A DNA stretch of 64,000 nt from Sulfitobacter noctilucae (GCF_000622365.1 NZ_JASC01000014.1:1736001-1800000), one strand, 5' to 3'; shown: positions 1-9,769, numbered from the stretch's first letter. The notes: generated by a model from the letters alone, not told the origin. Made by a program: numbers and translations.

Positions 1-986
1 GATACCATCGGGCCAAAGCTGGTGTCGGGGTCCATCGGATCACCGATGACCGCATTGCCCAGCCGTTCGGTCAGCCGCTTGAGGAATTGCTCCTTGATCG
101 CCTCGTGCACAAAGACCCGTGTCCCGTTGGAGCAGACCTGACCGGAGCTGTAGAAGTTGCCCAGGATGGCACCGCCCACGGCATTTTCGATGTCTGCATC
201 CTCGAAAACGATCATCGGGGATTTGCCGCCCAGTTCCATCGTGACATGTTTGATGCCTTCAGCCGCAGCCGCATAAACCTTGCGCCCTGTGGGCACCGAT
301 CCGGTCAGCGAGACCTTGTCGACGCGGGGGTCCGTGACCAGCGCGTTGCCGACCTCGCCCATCCCCTGCACCACATTATAGAGGCCAGCAGGCAGCCCCG
401 CCTCGTGCAAAATCTCGGCTACTTTCAGGGCGCAGAGCGGTGTTGTCTCGGAAGGTTTGAAGATCATCGCATTGCCGCAGGCCAGCGCAGGTGCCCCTTT
501 CCAGCAGGCGATCTGAGTAGGATAGTTCCACGCCCCGATGCCGACACAAAGGCCCAGTGCTTCGCGGCGCGTATAGACCCAGTTTTCGCCCAGCTGGATA
601 TGCTCACCCGTCAGGGTCGCGGCCATGCCGCCAAAATATTCCAGCGCATCCGCACCCGAGGTGGCATCGACCAGGGACGTTTCCTGATAGGGTTTGCCGG
701 TGTCGTAGGTTTCAAGCACACTCAGATCGTGATTGCGGTCGCGCATGATTTCGGAAGCGCGGCGCAAAATCCGGCCCCGCTCGGTGCCGCTCATTGCGGC
801 CCAGGCGGCTTGGGCGCTCTTCGCTGATTCTATTGCCTGTTCGATGATCGCGGGCGTCGCCGCGTGCGCGGTGGCAATTTTTTCGCCCGTCGCGGGATAG
901 ATCACCTCGATGGGCGTGCCGGCTGTATCTTCGACATAGGCACCGTTGATGAAATGGCTGGCGGTCGGTTGTGTATCATAAGGCAT
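1..986 (-). CDS. betB: Betaine aldehyde dehydrogenase (3' end outside window)
   Basis: NAD-dependent oxidation of betaine aldehyde to glycine betaine, the second oxidation step in the choline osmoprotectant pathway; cytosolic. About 328 codons are visible from the ATG at 986-984; the rest lies left of the window. The reading includes the substrate-binding GAWNYP segment, the FKPSE cofactor motif, the glycine-rich [11 protein letters not shown] loop, the general-base glutamate in MELGGKSP (about residue 251) and the catalytic cysteine in [10 protein letters not shown] (about residue 285); the 34-residue spacing fits the aldehyde dehydrogenase superfamily. It lies 54 bases downstream of betC on the same strand, so betI-betC-betB is probably one operon and betA would be expected to the left. 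Assignment to BetB rather than another aldehyde dehydrogenase rests on both sequence and context. Confidence 0.93.
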   Translation of the reverse strand, partial: MPYDTQPTASHFINGAYVEDTAGTPIEVIYPATGEKIATAHAATPAIIEQAIESAKSAQAAWAAMSGTERGRILRRASEIMRDRNHDLSVLETYDTGKPYQETSLVDATSGADALEYFGGMAATLTGEHIQLGENWVYTRREALGLCVGIGAWNYPTQIACWKGAPALACGNAMIFKPSETTPLCALKVAEILHEAGLPAGLYNVVQGMGEVGNALVTDPRVDKVSLTGSVPTGRKVYAAAAEGIKHVTMELGGKSPMIVFEDADIENAVGGAILGNFYSSGQVCSNGTRVFVHEAIKEQFLKRLTERLGNAVIGDPMDPDTSFGPMV

Positions 987-1040
987 GTGGTGCACGTCTC
1001 CGGTGGGGTGTCGGGTATTTTTAACAGGGTGAATTGGGGG

Positions 1041-2549
1041 TCAGGTACTTTTGGGGGCGCGTTTGCTGTCTTCCAGCACGTTCAGGTCCATATGGTTGCG
1101 CATGTACTGCTCTGAAGCCTTGCGCAGCGGCTGATAATCCCAGGGGTAGTAACCGCCCGTGCGTAGCGCCTCGTAGACCACCCAGCGGCGGGCTTGGGAT
1201 TTGCGCACCTCGGCGTCGTAAGCTGCGAGGTCCCAGCGGGCTTCGGATTTCGCCCGTAGGGAAGTGAGGGTGCCCTGATGCGCGGGATGCTCCGCGAGAT
1301 TTGTCAATTCGAGCGGGTCCGTTTCCAGATCGAAAAGCTGATCGGGGTCGATGAGGCAGCGATTGTATTTCCATTTGCCGTAGCGCAGGGAAACCATCGG
1401 CGTTTGGGTGGCTTCGGCGGCATACTCCATTGCCACGGGTTCGCTGCGCTCCGCCCCCTGCCCCAGCGGCACCAGTGATTGCCCGGTCGTCCATGGCATG
1501 ACCTCGGCCATACTGACGCCAGCAAGGTCGCAAAGCGTGGGACAGATATCGATGTTACTGACAGGCGAGGTGGTTAGTCCGGCCTGCATCTGGGGCGCGG
1601 CGATCATCAGCGGCACACGGGCAGAGCCTTCAAAGAAGGACATTTTGAACCACAATCCCCGTTCGCCCAGCATATCCCCGTGGTCGGAGACGAAGACCAC
1701 AATGGCCTCTTGCTGCGTATCCTCCAGCACCTTCAAAATCTCGCCGATCTTGTCATCGAGATAACTGATGTTGGCGAAATAGGCACGGCGGGACCGCTTG
1801 ATGTCGTCTTCCGTGATGTCAAAGCTGCGCCAGTCATTAGCGTCAAAAATACGCTGGCTGTGCGGATCGTGATCAGCATAGTCCATGGCAGGCACCTGCG
1901 GCAGCAGGTGATCGCAATTTTCGTACAGATCCCAATACTTCTTGCGTGCCACATAGGGATCATGCGGATGGGTAAAGCTGACCGTCAGGCACCAGGGCCG
2001 CGCATCCTCTTGCCGCGCATACTCGTACAGTTTGCGGGTCGCGTTATAGGCAACTTCATCGTCGTATTCCATCTGGTTCGAGGTCTCGGCCACACCGGCC
2101 CCCGTCACCGACCCCATGTTGTGATACCACCAATCGATCCGCTCGCCCGGTTTGCGGTAATCCGGCGTCCAGCCAAAGTCCGCCGGGTAGATGTCTGTGG
2201 TCAGGCGTTCCTCGAACCCGTGTAGCTGGTCGGGACCGACGAAATGCATCTTGCCCGACAAACAGGTGTGATAGCCCGCCCGCCGCAGATGATGCGCGTA
2301 GGTAGGAATGGAAGAGCAGAACTCTGCTGCATTGTCATAGACGCCGGTGGCCGAGGGCAGTTGCCCTGACATGAACGCCGCGCGCCCCGGCGCGCAAAGC
2401 GGCGAGGCCGTATAAGCATTGGCAAAGCGTGTCGAGCGGGCTGCGAGGGCCTTAAGGTGCGGCGCGTGAAGCCAGTCGGCGGGACCGTCGGGAAAAAGCG
2501 TACCATTCAGTTGGTCAACCATCACGATCAGGATGTTCGGTTTGCTCAT
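1041..2549 (-). CDS. betC: Choline-sulfatase
   Basis: Hydrolyses choline-O-sulfate to choline and sulfate, feeding the betaine pathway and releasing sulfate. The 502-residue protein has the alkaline-phosphatase fold of type I sulfatases: N-terminal metal-site aspartates in ILIVMVDQL, the sulfatase signature SPLCAPGRAAF with Cys52 (the residue converted to formylglycine), and FVSDHGDMLGERGLWFK for the second half of the metal site. Length is normal for BetC. The ATG at 2549 overlaps the stop of betI by four bases (ATGA), which implies translational coupling. Choline-sulfatase next to BetI and BetB is the arrangement known from rhizobia and roseobacters, where choline sulfate is both osmolyte precursor and sulfur source. 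Maturation would need a formylglycine-generating enzyme, not seen here. Confidence 0.94.
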   Translation of the reverse strand: MSKPNILIVMVDQLNGTLFPDGPADWLHAPHLKALAARSTRFANAYTASPLCAPGRAAFMSGQLPSATGVYDNAAEFCSSIPTYAHHLRRAGYHTCLSGKMHFVGPDQLHGFEERLTTDIYPADFGWTPDYRKPGERIDWWYHNMGSVTGAGVAETSNQMEYDDEVAYNATRKLYEYARQEDARPWCLTVSFTHPHDPYVARKKYWDLYENCDHLLPQVPAMDYADHDPHSQRIFDANDWRSFDITEDDIKRSRRAYFANISYLDDKIGEILKVLEDTQQEAIVVFVSDHGDMLGERGLWFKMSFFEGSARVPLMIAAPQMQAGLTTSPVSNIDICPTLCDLAGVSMAEVMPWTTGQSLVPLGQGAERSEPVAMEYAAEATQTPMVSLRYGKWKYNRCLIDPDQLFDLETDPLELTNLAEHPAHQGTLTSLRAKSEARWDLAAYDAEVRKSQARRWVVYEALRTGGYYPWDYQPLRKASEQYMRNHMDLNVLEDSKRAPKST

Positions 2550-3121
2550 GCGCCCGCCTCCAACAGCAAATGCAGGATCGACAGCGCTGTAGCACGCGCA
2601 CTTGATGCGGTGCCTGCATCAGACAGAGCTGCGCGCAGGTAGAGACCGTCGATAAGAGCGGCCAGTGTCTCGGCATCGGCTTCGGGCGTGGCACTGATCG
2701 GGCGCAAGGCATGGGTCAGGTTTGACCGCAGGCGGCGCTGGTACAGACGCAGCAGGCGGCGGGTTTGCTCGTTCGTGGGGGCCGCCGCGTAAAGTGTCAT
2801 CCACGCATTTACGGTCCCCGGCGCGAAGCAGGTCTCGTCGAAGCTCGCGATGATAATGGCAGCCGCGCGGTCACGCGGGCTGCGGGCTTCGGCCAGACGA
2901 GCGTGCACCTCGGCTTTGTATTCGGAGAGGATGTGCCGCATCGCTGCGAGGAAGATCTGGTCTTTGCCGCCGAAATAGTGATGCGCCAGTGCGCTGGACA
3001 TGCCCGCACGTTTGGCAATCTGGCCTACGGTCACATCGAGCGAATGCGCGGCACCGATCTCGGCGATGGTGGCTTGCACCAATGCAGAGCGGCGAAGGGG
3101 TTCCATTCCGACTTTGGGCAT
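2546..3121 (-). CDS. betI: TetR-family repressor BetI
   Basis: Choline-responsive repressor of the bet genes. The 191-residue protein begins MPKVGMEPLRRSALVQAT, very like the BetI N-terminus, followed by a TetR helix-turn-helix around residues 28-55 (VTVGQIAKRAGMSSALAHHYFGGK) and a helical ligand-binding C-terminal domain. It is the first gene of the leftward betI-betC-betB series, with a four-base overlap into betC. An AT-rich site resembling a BetI operator lies 48 bases upstream (3169-3189), so autoregulation is likely. Length matches the family. Confidence 0.92.
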   Translation of the reverse strand: MPKVGMEPLRRSALVQATIAEIGAAHSLDVTVGQIAKRAGMSSALAHHYFGGKDQIFLAAMRHILSEYKAEVHARLAEARSPRDRAAAIIIASFDETCFAPGTVNAWMTLYAAAPTNEQTRRLLRLYQRRLRSNLTHALRPISATPEADAETLAALIDGLYLRAALSDAGTASSARATALSILHLLLEAGA

Positions 3122-3168
3122 GGCGGATTCGGGCTTTCCTGTCAGGGTCGCCCTATCGTAATTCGTTT

Positions 3169-3189
3169 TTAATTAACTCGTCAATCAAT
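3169..3189 (-). promoter_or_regulatory. Probable BetI operator upstream of betI
   Basis: On the minus strand the site reads ATTGATTGACG followed by AGTTAATTAA, an imperfect dyad (TTGATT / AATTAA) in an otherwise GC-rich sequence. It resembles the TTGATTG...CAATCAA-type dyads I associate with BetI in proteobacteria. It sits between betI and the neighbouring exporter gene, where the bet promoter must be. The call is inferred from position and pattern. Confidence 0.55.
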
Positions 3190-3197
3190 GAAAATGT

Positions 3198-4100
3198 TCA
3201 TACCTTGGTCGCATGGGGGTTCGGCGTGACCTGCCGTTTCAACGTGGCTTCGCGCCAGGTGATGAAGGTCACCGATGACAGGATCACAAAGCCGCCGAGC
3301 ACCACCCAGATGTCCACCGGTTCGGCGAACATCACCGCCCCCAGCGCCGTGGCCCAGACCAGTTGCAAAAATGTGACCGGTTGCGTGACCGTAAGCGGTG
3401 CCGCGGCAAAGGCGAGAGTCATGGTATAGTGCCCCGCCGTGGCAAAGATCGCGACCATGAACAGGATGCTGACTTCTGTCATGGTCGGCATGATCCAGAC
3501 CGGCAGAGCAAAGGGCGCAAGACCCAAGGTCACGAACACCGACAGCAGGCCGACAACAATCCCCGGACGGACCTCATCGGCCATCACTTTGGCGATCAGA
3601 TAGGAGCCTGCAAAAACCACTGCGGCAATCAGCATTGCCAGATGGCCTGTGCTGATCTCACGGAACCCGGGCCGCAGGATGATCGCAGCCCCTGCAAGCC
3701 CCATCAAAACCGCCACAATCCGCCGCAAAGCCAGCCTTTCCCCTAGAAATAGCGCCGCTCCGATGGTGACGTAAATCGGTGCAAGATAGTTCATCGCCGT
3801 CACTTCGGCGATGGCGATACGGGTCATGGAGTAGAACCACAGGATCACGCCCAGCGCGTGGCAAAAGCCGCGCAATCCGAACAGCGACCACTGCCGCCGT
3901 GTCAGGCGGGCTTGGCGCAAGGCACCCAGCGTGGGCAGCAGGAATACCAACCCCATACCATATCGTAAAAACGCAGCCTCTGCCGCGGGCAAGCGGGGGC
4001 CCATGTATTTCACCAGCGCCGTCACCATGATGAAACACAGTCCCGTCACCAGCATCCACAGAATACCCGTTACGGGACGATGAGGGAGGGCTGTCGTCAT
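3198..4100 (-). CDS. EamA/DMT-superfamily transporter
   Basis: Inner-membrane carrier of the drug/metabolite transporter superfamily. The 300 residues form two EamA halves, roughly 10-145 and 155-285, with about ten hydrophobic segments; the first half contains the typical FLRYGMGLVFLLP and AMNYLAPIYVTIGAALFLGE stretches. Length is typical. Substrate cannot be told from sequence; members export amino acids, metabolites or drugs, and a role at the end of an osmolyte cluster would be speculation. It is the same strand as betI but separated by the bet control region, so it has its own promoter or reads on from argO upstream (37-base gap). Confidence 0.85.
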   Translation of the reverse strand: MTTALPHRPVTGILWMLVTGLCFIMVTALVKYMGPRLPAAEAAFLRYGMGLVFLLPTLGALRQARLTRRQWSLFGLRGFCHALGVILWFYSMTRIAIAEVTAMNYLAPIYVTIGAALFLGERLALRRIVAVLMGLAGAAIILRPGFREISTGHLAMLIAAVVFAGSYLIAKVMADEVRPGIVVGLLSVFVTLGLAPFALPVWIMPTMTEVSILFMVAIFATAGHYTMTLAFAAAPLTVTQPVTFLQLVWATALGAVMFAEPVDIWVVLGGFVILSSVTFITWREATLKRQVTPNPHATKV

Positions 4101-4137
4101 GGCGCTACACTGCGCAGGGATGACAGGAAGGGCAAGA

Positions 4138-4737
4138 TCACATCAGCAAAAGTTTCGCTGCAATCGCCCACATGGTCAGCGCGATGAGGCCGTCCAGAAT
4201 TTGCCAGCTGACAGGGCGCGCAAACAAAGGGCTCAGCAGCCGCGCCCCATAGCCCAAGGCAAAGAAAAACGTGAGGCTGGCCAAGACCGCACCGCTGCCA
4301 AAGGCAAGCCTGTCGGGGTATTGCGCCGAGATTGATCCGATCAGGACAACTGTATCCAGATAAACGTGCGGATTCAGCCATGTGATCGCCAACAGCGTCA
4401 GGATCGTTTTACGCAGACTTTGCGTGGCGGTACCCGATGTATCCAATACCGCCCCCCCGCGCCAGGCGGATTGCGCATTGCGCCAGCCGTACCAAATCAG
4501 GAACGCCGACCCGCCATAGAGCATGGCTGTCTCGAACCAGGGCGCAGCCTGCGCCAATGCGCCAAAGCCTGCCACACCTCCGATGATCAAAACGGCATCA
4601 GATACGCCACAGGTCGTGCAGACCCAGAACACATGCTCGCGCCGCAGCCCTTGCCGCAGCACAAAAGCGTTCTGCGCTCCAATAGCAAGGATCAGTGTCA
4701 GGCTAAGTGCAAAGCCGGGCAGAAACGAAGATATCAT
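4138..4737 (-). CDS. argO: LysE/ArgO-family amino-acid exporter
   Basis: Inner-membrane exporter of basic amino acids, probably arginine or lysine. The 199-residue protein opens with the family signature LILAIGAQNAFVLRQGLRREH and has about six hydrophobic segments, including the TWLNPHVYLDTVVLIGS motif after the central loop. That combination is typical of the ArgO (YggA)/LysE branch rather than RhtB. The usual divergent LysR-type regulator (ArgP/LysG) is absent; the upstream side carries a small rightward ORF instead. The downstream EamA gene is co-oriented at 37 bases and could be co-transcribed. Confidence 0.88.
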   Translation of the reverse strand: MISSFLPGFALSLTLILAIGAQNAFVLRQGLRREHVFWVCTTCGVSDAVLIIGGVAGFGALAQAAPWFETAMLYGGSAFLIWYGWRNAQSAWRGGAVLDTSGTATQSLRKTILTLLAITWLNPHVYLDTVVLIGSISAQYPDRLAFGSGAVLASLTFFFALGYGARLLSPLFARPVSWQILDGLIALTMWAIAAKLLLM

Positions 4738-4924
4738 AGCAAGTCACCTACGCTTTGCGGCATCGAACACGTGCTGTCGGCCTACAGGGTTTTGCCCCCC
4801 CGGTGCAATCCTTAGGCCAAACGCGCTTCGATGACAGAAAGAACACAAGTCGGTTATCCGGCGATCGGACATTGGAAAGTCTGACAGACGCGCCTATATG
4901 CCTGTTCAGAACAAAGGAAAAAAG

Positions 4925-5167
4925 ATGTTTCGCAAAACACATAAGGTCGATCTGACCGCTGCCGATCTGGCGGTAATCGAAAGCGCGCTGCATACGCAGT
5001 CCAAGATTTTGGATGTTCAGGCCGGGGCCGGTGGCACGGATGCGCATGCGCGGCTCAATGAGGTAAAGCGCGTTATGGCGCAAGTGGCCCATATCGCGCC
5101 GAAGCAAGAGGCCCCTGCACGCGCTGGCGGTCTTGGTGTTTTCGGGATGCTGCGCCGGTCCGGCTGA
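4925..5167 (+). CDS. Small hypothetical protein (80 aa)
   Basis: Starts at the ATG at 4925, preceded by an AAAGGAAAAA Shine-Dalgarno-like run; an in-frame upstream ATG at 4898 lacks this. The product is basic at the N-terminus (MFRKTHKVDL), then helical and alanine-rich, with a glycine-rich tail. There is no signal peptide or membrane segment, and I recognise no family. It is followed at 25 bases by a clear rho-independent terminator, which supports it being an expressed single gene. Confidence 0.6.
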   Translation: MFRKTHKVDLTAADLAVIESALHTQSKILDVQAGAGGTDAHARLNEVKRVMAQVAHIAPKQEAPARAGGLGVFGMLRRSG

Positions 5168-5191
5168 ACTAGCCACATCCTGCGACGTATG

Positions 5192-5222
5192 AAAAAGCCG
5201 CCCCCGATGAGGGGCGGCTTTT
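5192..5222. terminator. Bidirectional rho-independent terminator
   Basis: AAAAGCCGCCCC and GGGGCGGCTTTT arms flank a short loop, with A- and T-tracts on the two sides. It serves both converging genes, the 80-residue ORF (+) and yebC (-), whose stop is only five bases away. Confidence 0.85.
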
Positions 5223-5226
5223 GCGT

Positions 5227-5982
5227 TCAGCCTTCAGCTTCTTCGAACTGCTGCATCACCTCGTCAGAGGCTTCAAAATTCGTCGTGACACGCTGAACGT
5301 CATCATCGTCTTCCAGCGCATCTACCAGCTTCATCAGCTTTTGCAGGCTTTCCAGATCCATCTCGGTGGTGGTTGTCGGCTTCCAGACCAGCTTGGTCGA
5401 TTCCGACTCGCCCAATTCGGCCTCAAGGGCTGTGGCCACATCGTTAAGGTCTGTGTCCGCACACCAGATCACATGACCTTCCTCTGTGCTCTCCACATCC
5501 TCTGCCCCGGCCTCGATGGCCGCCATCATCACGGTGTCGGTGTCGCCGACCTCTGCTGGATAAGTCACTTCGCCTTTACGGTCGAACATAAAGCCCACGC
5601 TGCCCGTCTCGCCCAGATTGCCGCCATTCTTAGTAAAAGTAGACCGTACCGTGGACGCCGTGCGGTTCAGGTTGTCAGTCATCGTCTCAACGATCACCGC
5701 GACGCCGTTGGGACCATAGCCCTCATAGCGGATTTCTTTGTAGTCCTCGCCCTCGCCCGCCACGGATTTCTTGATCGCGCGGTCGATATTGTCCTTGGGC
5801 ATAGAGGCTGATTTCGCCTCCTTGACCGCCAGCCGCAAACGCGGGTTCTTGTCAGGATCGGGGTCGCCCATCTTGGCGGCCACCGTGATTTCCTTGCTGA
5901 ACTTTGAAAACAGCTTGGCGCGGATCTTGTCCTGACGCCCTTTGCGGTGCTGGATATTTGCCCATTTGGAATGGCCGGCCAT
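5227..5982 (-). CDS. yebC: YebC/PmpR (TACO1) family protein
   Basis: Conserved cytosolic protein of the YebC/PmpR/TACO1 family, variously shown to bind DNA as a regulator or to assist ribosomes on proline-rich stretches. The start at 5982 gives [18 protein letters not shown], the near-invariant N-terminus, after GAGG; an upstream in-frame ATG would add 21 unrelated residues. The 251-residue length is standard, with the acidic C-terminus (EDDDDVQRV). It is a single gene ending at a shared terminator; the usual neighbours ruvC/ruvA are not here. Confidence 0.93.
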   Translation of the reverse strand: MAGHSKWANIQHRKGRQDKIRAKLFSKFSKEITVAAKMGDPDPDKNPRLRLAVKEAKSASMPKDNIDRAIKKSVAGEGEDYKEIRYEGYGPNGVAVIVETMTDNLNRTASTVRSTFTKNGGNLGETGSVGFMFDRKGEVTYPAEVGDTDTVMMAAIEAGAEDVESTEEGHVIWCADTDLNDVATALEAELGESESTKLVWKPTTTTEMDLESLQKLMKLVDALEDDDDVQRVTTNFEASDEVMQQFEEAEG

Positions 5983-6109
5983 GATGTACCTCGTCTGCAA
6001 TATGTGGCTTTGCGCCTCTATAGGCCAGCGCCGCCCGCGCGACAAGCGTCCGACAGGGGCAGGTCATATCTCCACTTGCCCTGCTGCCGGATACACAAGA
6101 TGGTGCAGC

Positions 6110-7882
6110 ATGAGCACAGATCAAATCATCCTCTTCTCTCTCTTTGGCGGCGTTTTCGGAATGTTGCTCTGGGGTAAATTCCGCTACGATATTGTGGCCT
6201 TCACGGCCCTGATGCTGGGTGTGGTGTTGGGCGTCGTCCCGACCGAGAACGCCTTTTCCGGGTTTGGCCACCCGGCCACCCTGGTGGTGGCACTGGTGCT
6301 TGTCGTCTCGGCAGGGCTGGTGCGCTCTGGCGCGGTGATGCTGATCACCCGAACGCTGGTCGATGCCTCGCGGTCCTTGGGCGCGCATATCACGTTGATG
6401 GGCGCGGTGGGCGGTGTCCTTTCCGCATTTATGAACAATGTGGCTGCCCTCGCGCTGCTGATGCACGTCGACATCCAGACCTCGCGCAAGGCAGGCCGCG
6501 CGCCGGGGCTCAGCCTGATGCCGCTCAGCTTTGCCACCATTCTGGGCGGCATGGTCACGCTTATTGGCACACCACCCAATATCATCATCGCCTCGATCCG
6601 GGAGCAATCGCTGGGCGAACCTTTTCGCATGTTCGATTTTGCGCCCGTGGGCGGTGTCGCTGCAATTGCTGGCCTGACCTTTGTGGCGCTGATCGGCTGG
6701 CGGCTGATCCCGGCGCGGGAAGACAGCGCGCTCAGCACCGAAGACCTCTCGCAATATATCGCCGAACTGGTGATCCCCGAAGACAGCAAGCTTATCGGCA
6801 AACGGCTCGCTGAACTCTCCGAGACCGCCGAAAGCGCGGATGTGGCCATCCTTGGACTGATGCGCGATGGCAAACGCCGTTATGGCCAAGCCCGCAACGT
6901 CGCACTGCAAGCAGCAGATGCGCTGGTACTAGAAGCAACCCCCGATGCACTGGACGAATTCCGCAGCACGCTGGATCTGGCACTGGCCGACAGCACCCGC
7001 GAAGAACGCCTGAAAGCTGGCGGCGAAGGTGTGGAAATTGTTGAAGTCGTTGTGACTGAAACCTCTCGGTTGAATGGCCGGACAGCACAGGCGGTCGGCC
7101 TGGCATGGCGCAGACGCACGATCCTCTTGGGCATCTCGCGTCAAGGCCGCAAGATCACCTCGCAGCTGCGCTCCACCCCGCTCAAGCCCGGCGATATCCT
7201 GCTTTTGCTGGTCCCGCGGGATACGGCGGCGGACGTGACAGAATGGCTTGATGTGCTGCCACTGGCCGACCGGGGCCTTGCTGTCACGGAAAACGCCAAG
7301 GTCTGGTTTGCCATCGGCCTGTTCGCCGCGGCCGTGACCGCAGCGAGCATCGGATTGGTCTATCTGCCCGTGGCGCTGGGGCTGGTGGTCATCGCCTATG
7401 TTCTGGCCAAGATCGTTCCCCTGAACGAACTCTACACCCACATCGAATGGCCGGTGATCGTCCTTCTGGGGTCCATGATCCCGCTGGGTGCCGCATTGGA
7501 AACCTCGGGCGGCACCGAACTGATTGCGGGCAGCCTGCTCAGCCTGACCGAAGGCATGGCCCCCTGGATCGTCCTCACGGTGCTGATGGTCGTCACAATG
7601 ACCCTGTCGGATGTGCTGAACAACACGGCGACTACAATTGTCGCGGCCCCCGTCGGCATCCAGATGGCCCAAACGCTGAATGTCTCGCCTGATCCGTTCC
7701 TGATGGCCGTGGCCGTTGCCGCCTCCAGCGCCTTCCTCACGCCCATCGGCCACAAGAACAACACGCTGATCCTCGGCCCCGGCGGTTACGGTTTCGGTGA
7801 TTACTGGCGCATGGGTCTGCCGCTTGAGATCATTGTGGTGGCCGTTTCCATCCCCGCAATCATGTTCTTCTGGCCATTGTGA
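6110..7882 (+). CDS. SLC13-family anion permease with two RCK_C domains
   Basis: Inner-membrane permease of the divalent anion:Na+ symporter superfamily. The 590 residues comprise an N-terminal membrane half with the repeat motif SAFMNNVAALALLM and LIGTPPNIIIAS, two cytosolic TrkA_C/RCK_C domains (about 205-385), and a second membrane half with the matching SDVLNNTATTIVAAPVG and ASSAFLTPIGHKNNTLILGPGGY. This layout is typical of bacterial SLC13 proteins proposed to carry sulfate or similar anions. The ATG at 6110 is chosen because upstream codons run into the yebC control region and show no membrane character. It converges on a paralogue of exactly the same length. Confidence 0.9.
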   Translation: MSTDQIILFSLFGGVFGMLLWGKFRYDIVAFTALMLGVVLGVVPTENAFSGFGHPATLVVALVLVVSAGLVRSGAVMLITRTLVDASRSLGAHITLMGAVGGVLSAFMNNVAALALLMHVDIQTSRKAGRAPGLSLMPLSFATILGGMVTLIGTPPNIIIASIREQSLGEPFRMFDFAPVGGVAAIAGLTFVALIGWRLIPAREDSALSTEDLSQYIAELVIPEDSKLIGKRLAELSETAESADVAILGLMRDGKRRYGQARNVALQAADALVLEATPDALDEFRSTLDLALADSTREERLKAGGEGVEIVEVVVTETSRLNGRTAQAVGLAWRRRTILLGISRQGRKITSQLRSTPLKPGDILLLLVPRDTAADVTEWLDVLPLADRGLAVTENAKVWFAIGLFAAAVTAASIGLVYLPVALGLVVIAYVLAKIVPLNELYTHIEWPVIVLLGSMIPLGAALETSGGTELIAGSLLSLTEGMAPWIVLTVLMVVTMTLSDVLNNTATTIVAAPVGIQMAQTLNVSPDPFLMAVAVAASSAFLTPIGHKNNTLILGPGGYGFGDYWRMGLPLEIIVVAVSIPAIMFFWPL

Positions 7883-7932
7883 CGCGCCACCGCCTGCCGC
7901 TTTCTCTTTTTGGCCTTATATCCCGCGGGGTC

Positions 7933-7947
7933 CGGGGCAGAGCCCCG
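7933..7947. terminator. Short GC hairpin between convergent permeases
   Basis: CGGGGC-aga-GCCCCG lies in the 114-base gap between the two converging SLC13 genes. There is no good T-tract, so termination is plausible but unproven. Confidence 0.35.
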
Positions 7948-7996
7948 AATGGCCCGACGTCTCCTCCGGCATTGGTCTCGACTGCAGGGCATTTAC

Positions 7997-9769
7997 CTAC
8001 CAGATCACCGGGATGACCAAGCTCGCCAGTACCGACATTGAAAGGTTCAGCGGAATACCCACACGCATGAAGTCGGTGAACTTGTACCCCCCCGGACCAT
8101 AGACCAGCGTATTGGTTTGATAGCCAATCGGCGTGGCAAAGGCACAAGATGCCGCGATCATCACCGCCACCACCAGCGGCCGCGCGTCAATGCCCAGCGC
8201 CGTCGCAAGCGAGATCGCAATCGGCGTCATGATTACCGCAACCGCATTGTTCGATACAATCTCGGTCAGGATCGTGGTCAAGAGAAACACGCAGAAAATG
8301 ACCAACCCGACCGGCAAAGTGCTGAGCGTTGGCGAAATGGCATCCACGATCAGCGCAATCGCGCCCGAGTTCTGCAGGCCCGCCCCGACGGCCAGCATCG
8401 AGAAAATCAGCGCCAGCAATCGTCCGTCGACAAAAGAAAATGCCTCTTCCGCGTCGATACAGCCTGTCACCAGGACCAAGGCCACAGCGATGACCGCCAA
8501 CAACAGGATCGGTGCCACGTTCAGCGCGGCCAGGATCACGATGCCTGCAAGCGCCGCGATGGCAATCGGTGCATGGCCACGACGGTACGCCCGCGCGGTG
8601 GGATGGCTGACATCAACCATATCCATGTCGGAAGCCAGTCTCGAGATGTCCTCAGCCGCCCCTTCCAGCAAAAGCGTGTCACCGACTTTCACAATCAAAT
8701 CATCAAGTTGCCGGCCGATGTTCTGATTGCGCCGGTGCACCGCCAGTGGATAGACACCGTAGCGCCGGCGCAGACGCATCGCGCCCAGCGTCCGACCCAC
8801 CATGCGGCAACCCGGGGTGATCAACACTTCCACCGTACTCGTCTCGACCGCCGAAAGCTGGTCGACCCGCTTCAGTTCCTTGTTGGCCTGCAGGCTCAGC
8901 AATTCCGTCATCTGCGTGCGCAGCACCACGCGATCCCCGATTTGCAGTTCGACCCCGGCCAAATTTCGGCGCAAGGAGTCGTCGCCCCGGATCACGTCAA
9001 TGAGCCGCACGCCATCGCGTTTGAACAACTGCACATCCAGTACTTCACGGCCAATCAGGTTACTCTCTGGCGGGATCACGGCTTCGGTAAAGAACTTCAT
9101 TTTGGACCGGTCCGACAGCATCATCGCCATACTGTCCCGGTCCGGCAGCAGCTTGCGCCCGAAAAGCGCCATATACGTCAGTCCCCAGGCGCAGACCACC
9201 AAACCAATCGGCAAGATCTCGAAGATGCCGAAAGGTTCCATCCCCTGGCTGCGCGCCACACCGTCGACCAACAGGTTTGTCGATGTCCCGATCAGCGTCA
9301 GCGACCCGCCCATGATCGCCGCATAAGACAGCGGGATCAGCAGCTTGGAGGCCTTCGTGCCCAACGTCTTGCTTAGCTGCACCACGACCGGAATCATCAC
9401 CACCACCACCGGCGTGTTGTTCATGATGGCACTCGCCCCCATGACCGAGATGATCACCCCCACAACGGCTGATTTGGGGTGTGTGCGGGCATAGCGTTCG
9501 GCAAGCCGCGTCAGCACATCGAGCGCCCCGGTCCGTACCAATGCGCCCATCACGATGAACATCGCGGCAATCGTCCAGGGGGCAGAGTTGGACAGCACCA
9601 TCTGCGCATCCGCATAGGGCAGCACACCAGTGGCCAGCAACACGGCTGCCCCTGCCAGTGCGACCACCTCTGTCGGGAAGTATTCGCGCACGAACAGGAT
9701 GAACATGATCACGACCACGCTCAGTGCCAGTACCGCCTGTGCGGTGCCAGATAGGGAAAGAATGTCCAT
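7997..9769 (-). CDS. SLC13-family anion permease with two RCK_C domains
   Basis: Paralogue of the convergent gene to its left: 590 residues, same architecture. Membrane half one carries GASAIMNNTPVVVVMIP and LIGTSTNLLVDG, two RCK_C domains lie at about 205-385, and membrane half two carries EIVSNNAVAVIMTPIA and SCAFATPIGYQTNTLVYGPGGY. The start at 9769 (MDILSLSGTAQ) is preferred over an upstream in-frame ATG at 9904, which would add 45 non-hydrophobic residues reaching into the neighbouring gene. Sulfate or another divalent anion is the likely cargo by family, unproven. It follows the EamA gene on the same strand at 31 bases, so ymdB-eamA-SLC13 may be one transcript. Confidence 0.9.
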   Translation of the reverse strand: MDILSLSGTAQAVLALSVVVIMFILFVREYFPTEVVALAGAAVLLATGVLPYADAQMVLSNSAPWTIAAMFIVMGALVRTGALDVLTRLAERYARTHPKSAVVGVIISVMGASAIMNNTPVVVVMIPVVVQLSKTLGTKASKLLIPLSYAAIMGGSLTLIGTSTNLLVDGVARSQGMEPFGIFEILPIGLVVCAWGLTYMALFGRKLLPDRDSMAMMLSDRSKMKFFTEAVIPPESNLIGREVLDVQLFKRDGVRLIDVIRGDDSLRRNLAGVELQIGDRVVLRTQMTELLSLQANKELKRVDQLSAVETSTVEVLITPGCRMVGRTLGAMRLRRRYGVYPLAVHRRNQNIGRQLDDLIVKVGDTLLLEGAAEDISRLASDMDMVDVSHPTARAYRRGHAPIAIAALAGIVILAALNVAPILLLAVIAVALVLVTGCIDAEEAFSFVDGRLLALIFSMLAVGAGLQNSGAIALIVDAISPTLSTLPVGLVIFCVFLLTTILTEIVSNNAVAVIMTPIAISLATALGIDARPLVVAVMIAASCAFATPIGYQTNTLVYGPGGYKFTDFMRVGIPLNLSMSVLASLVIPVIW

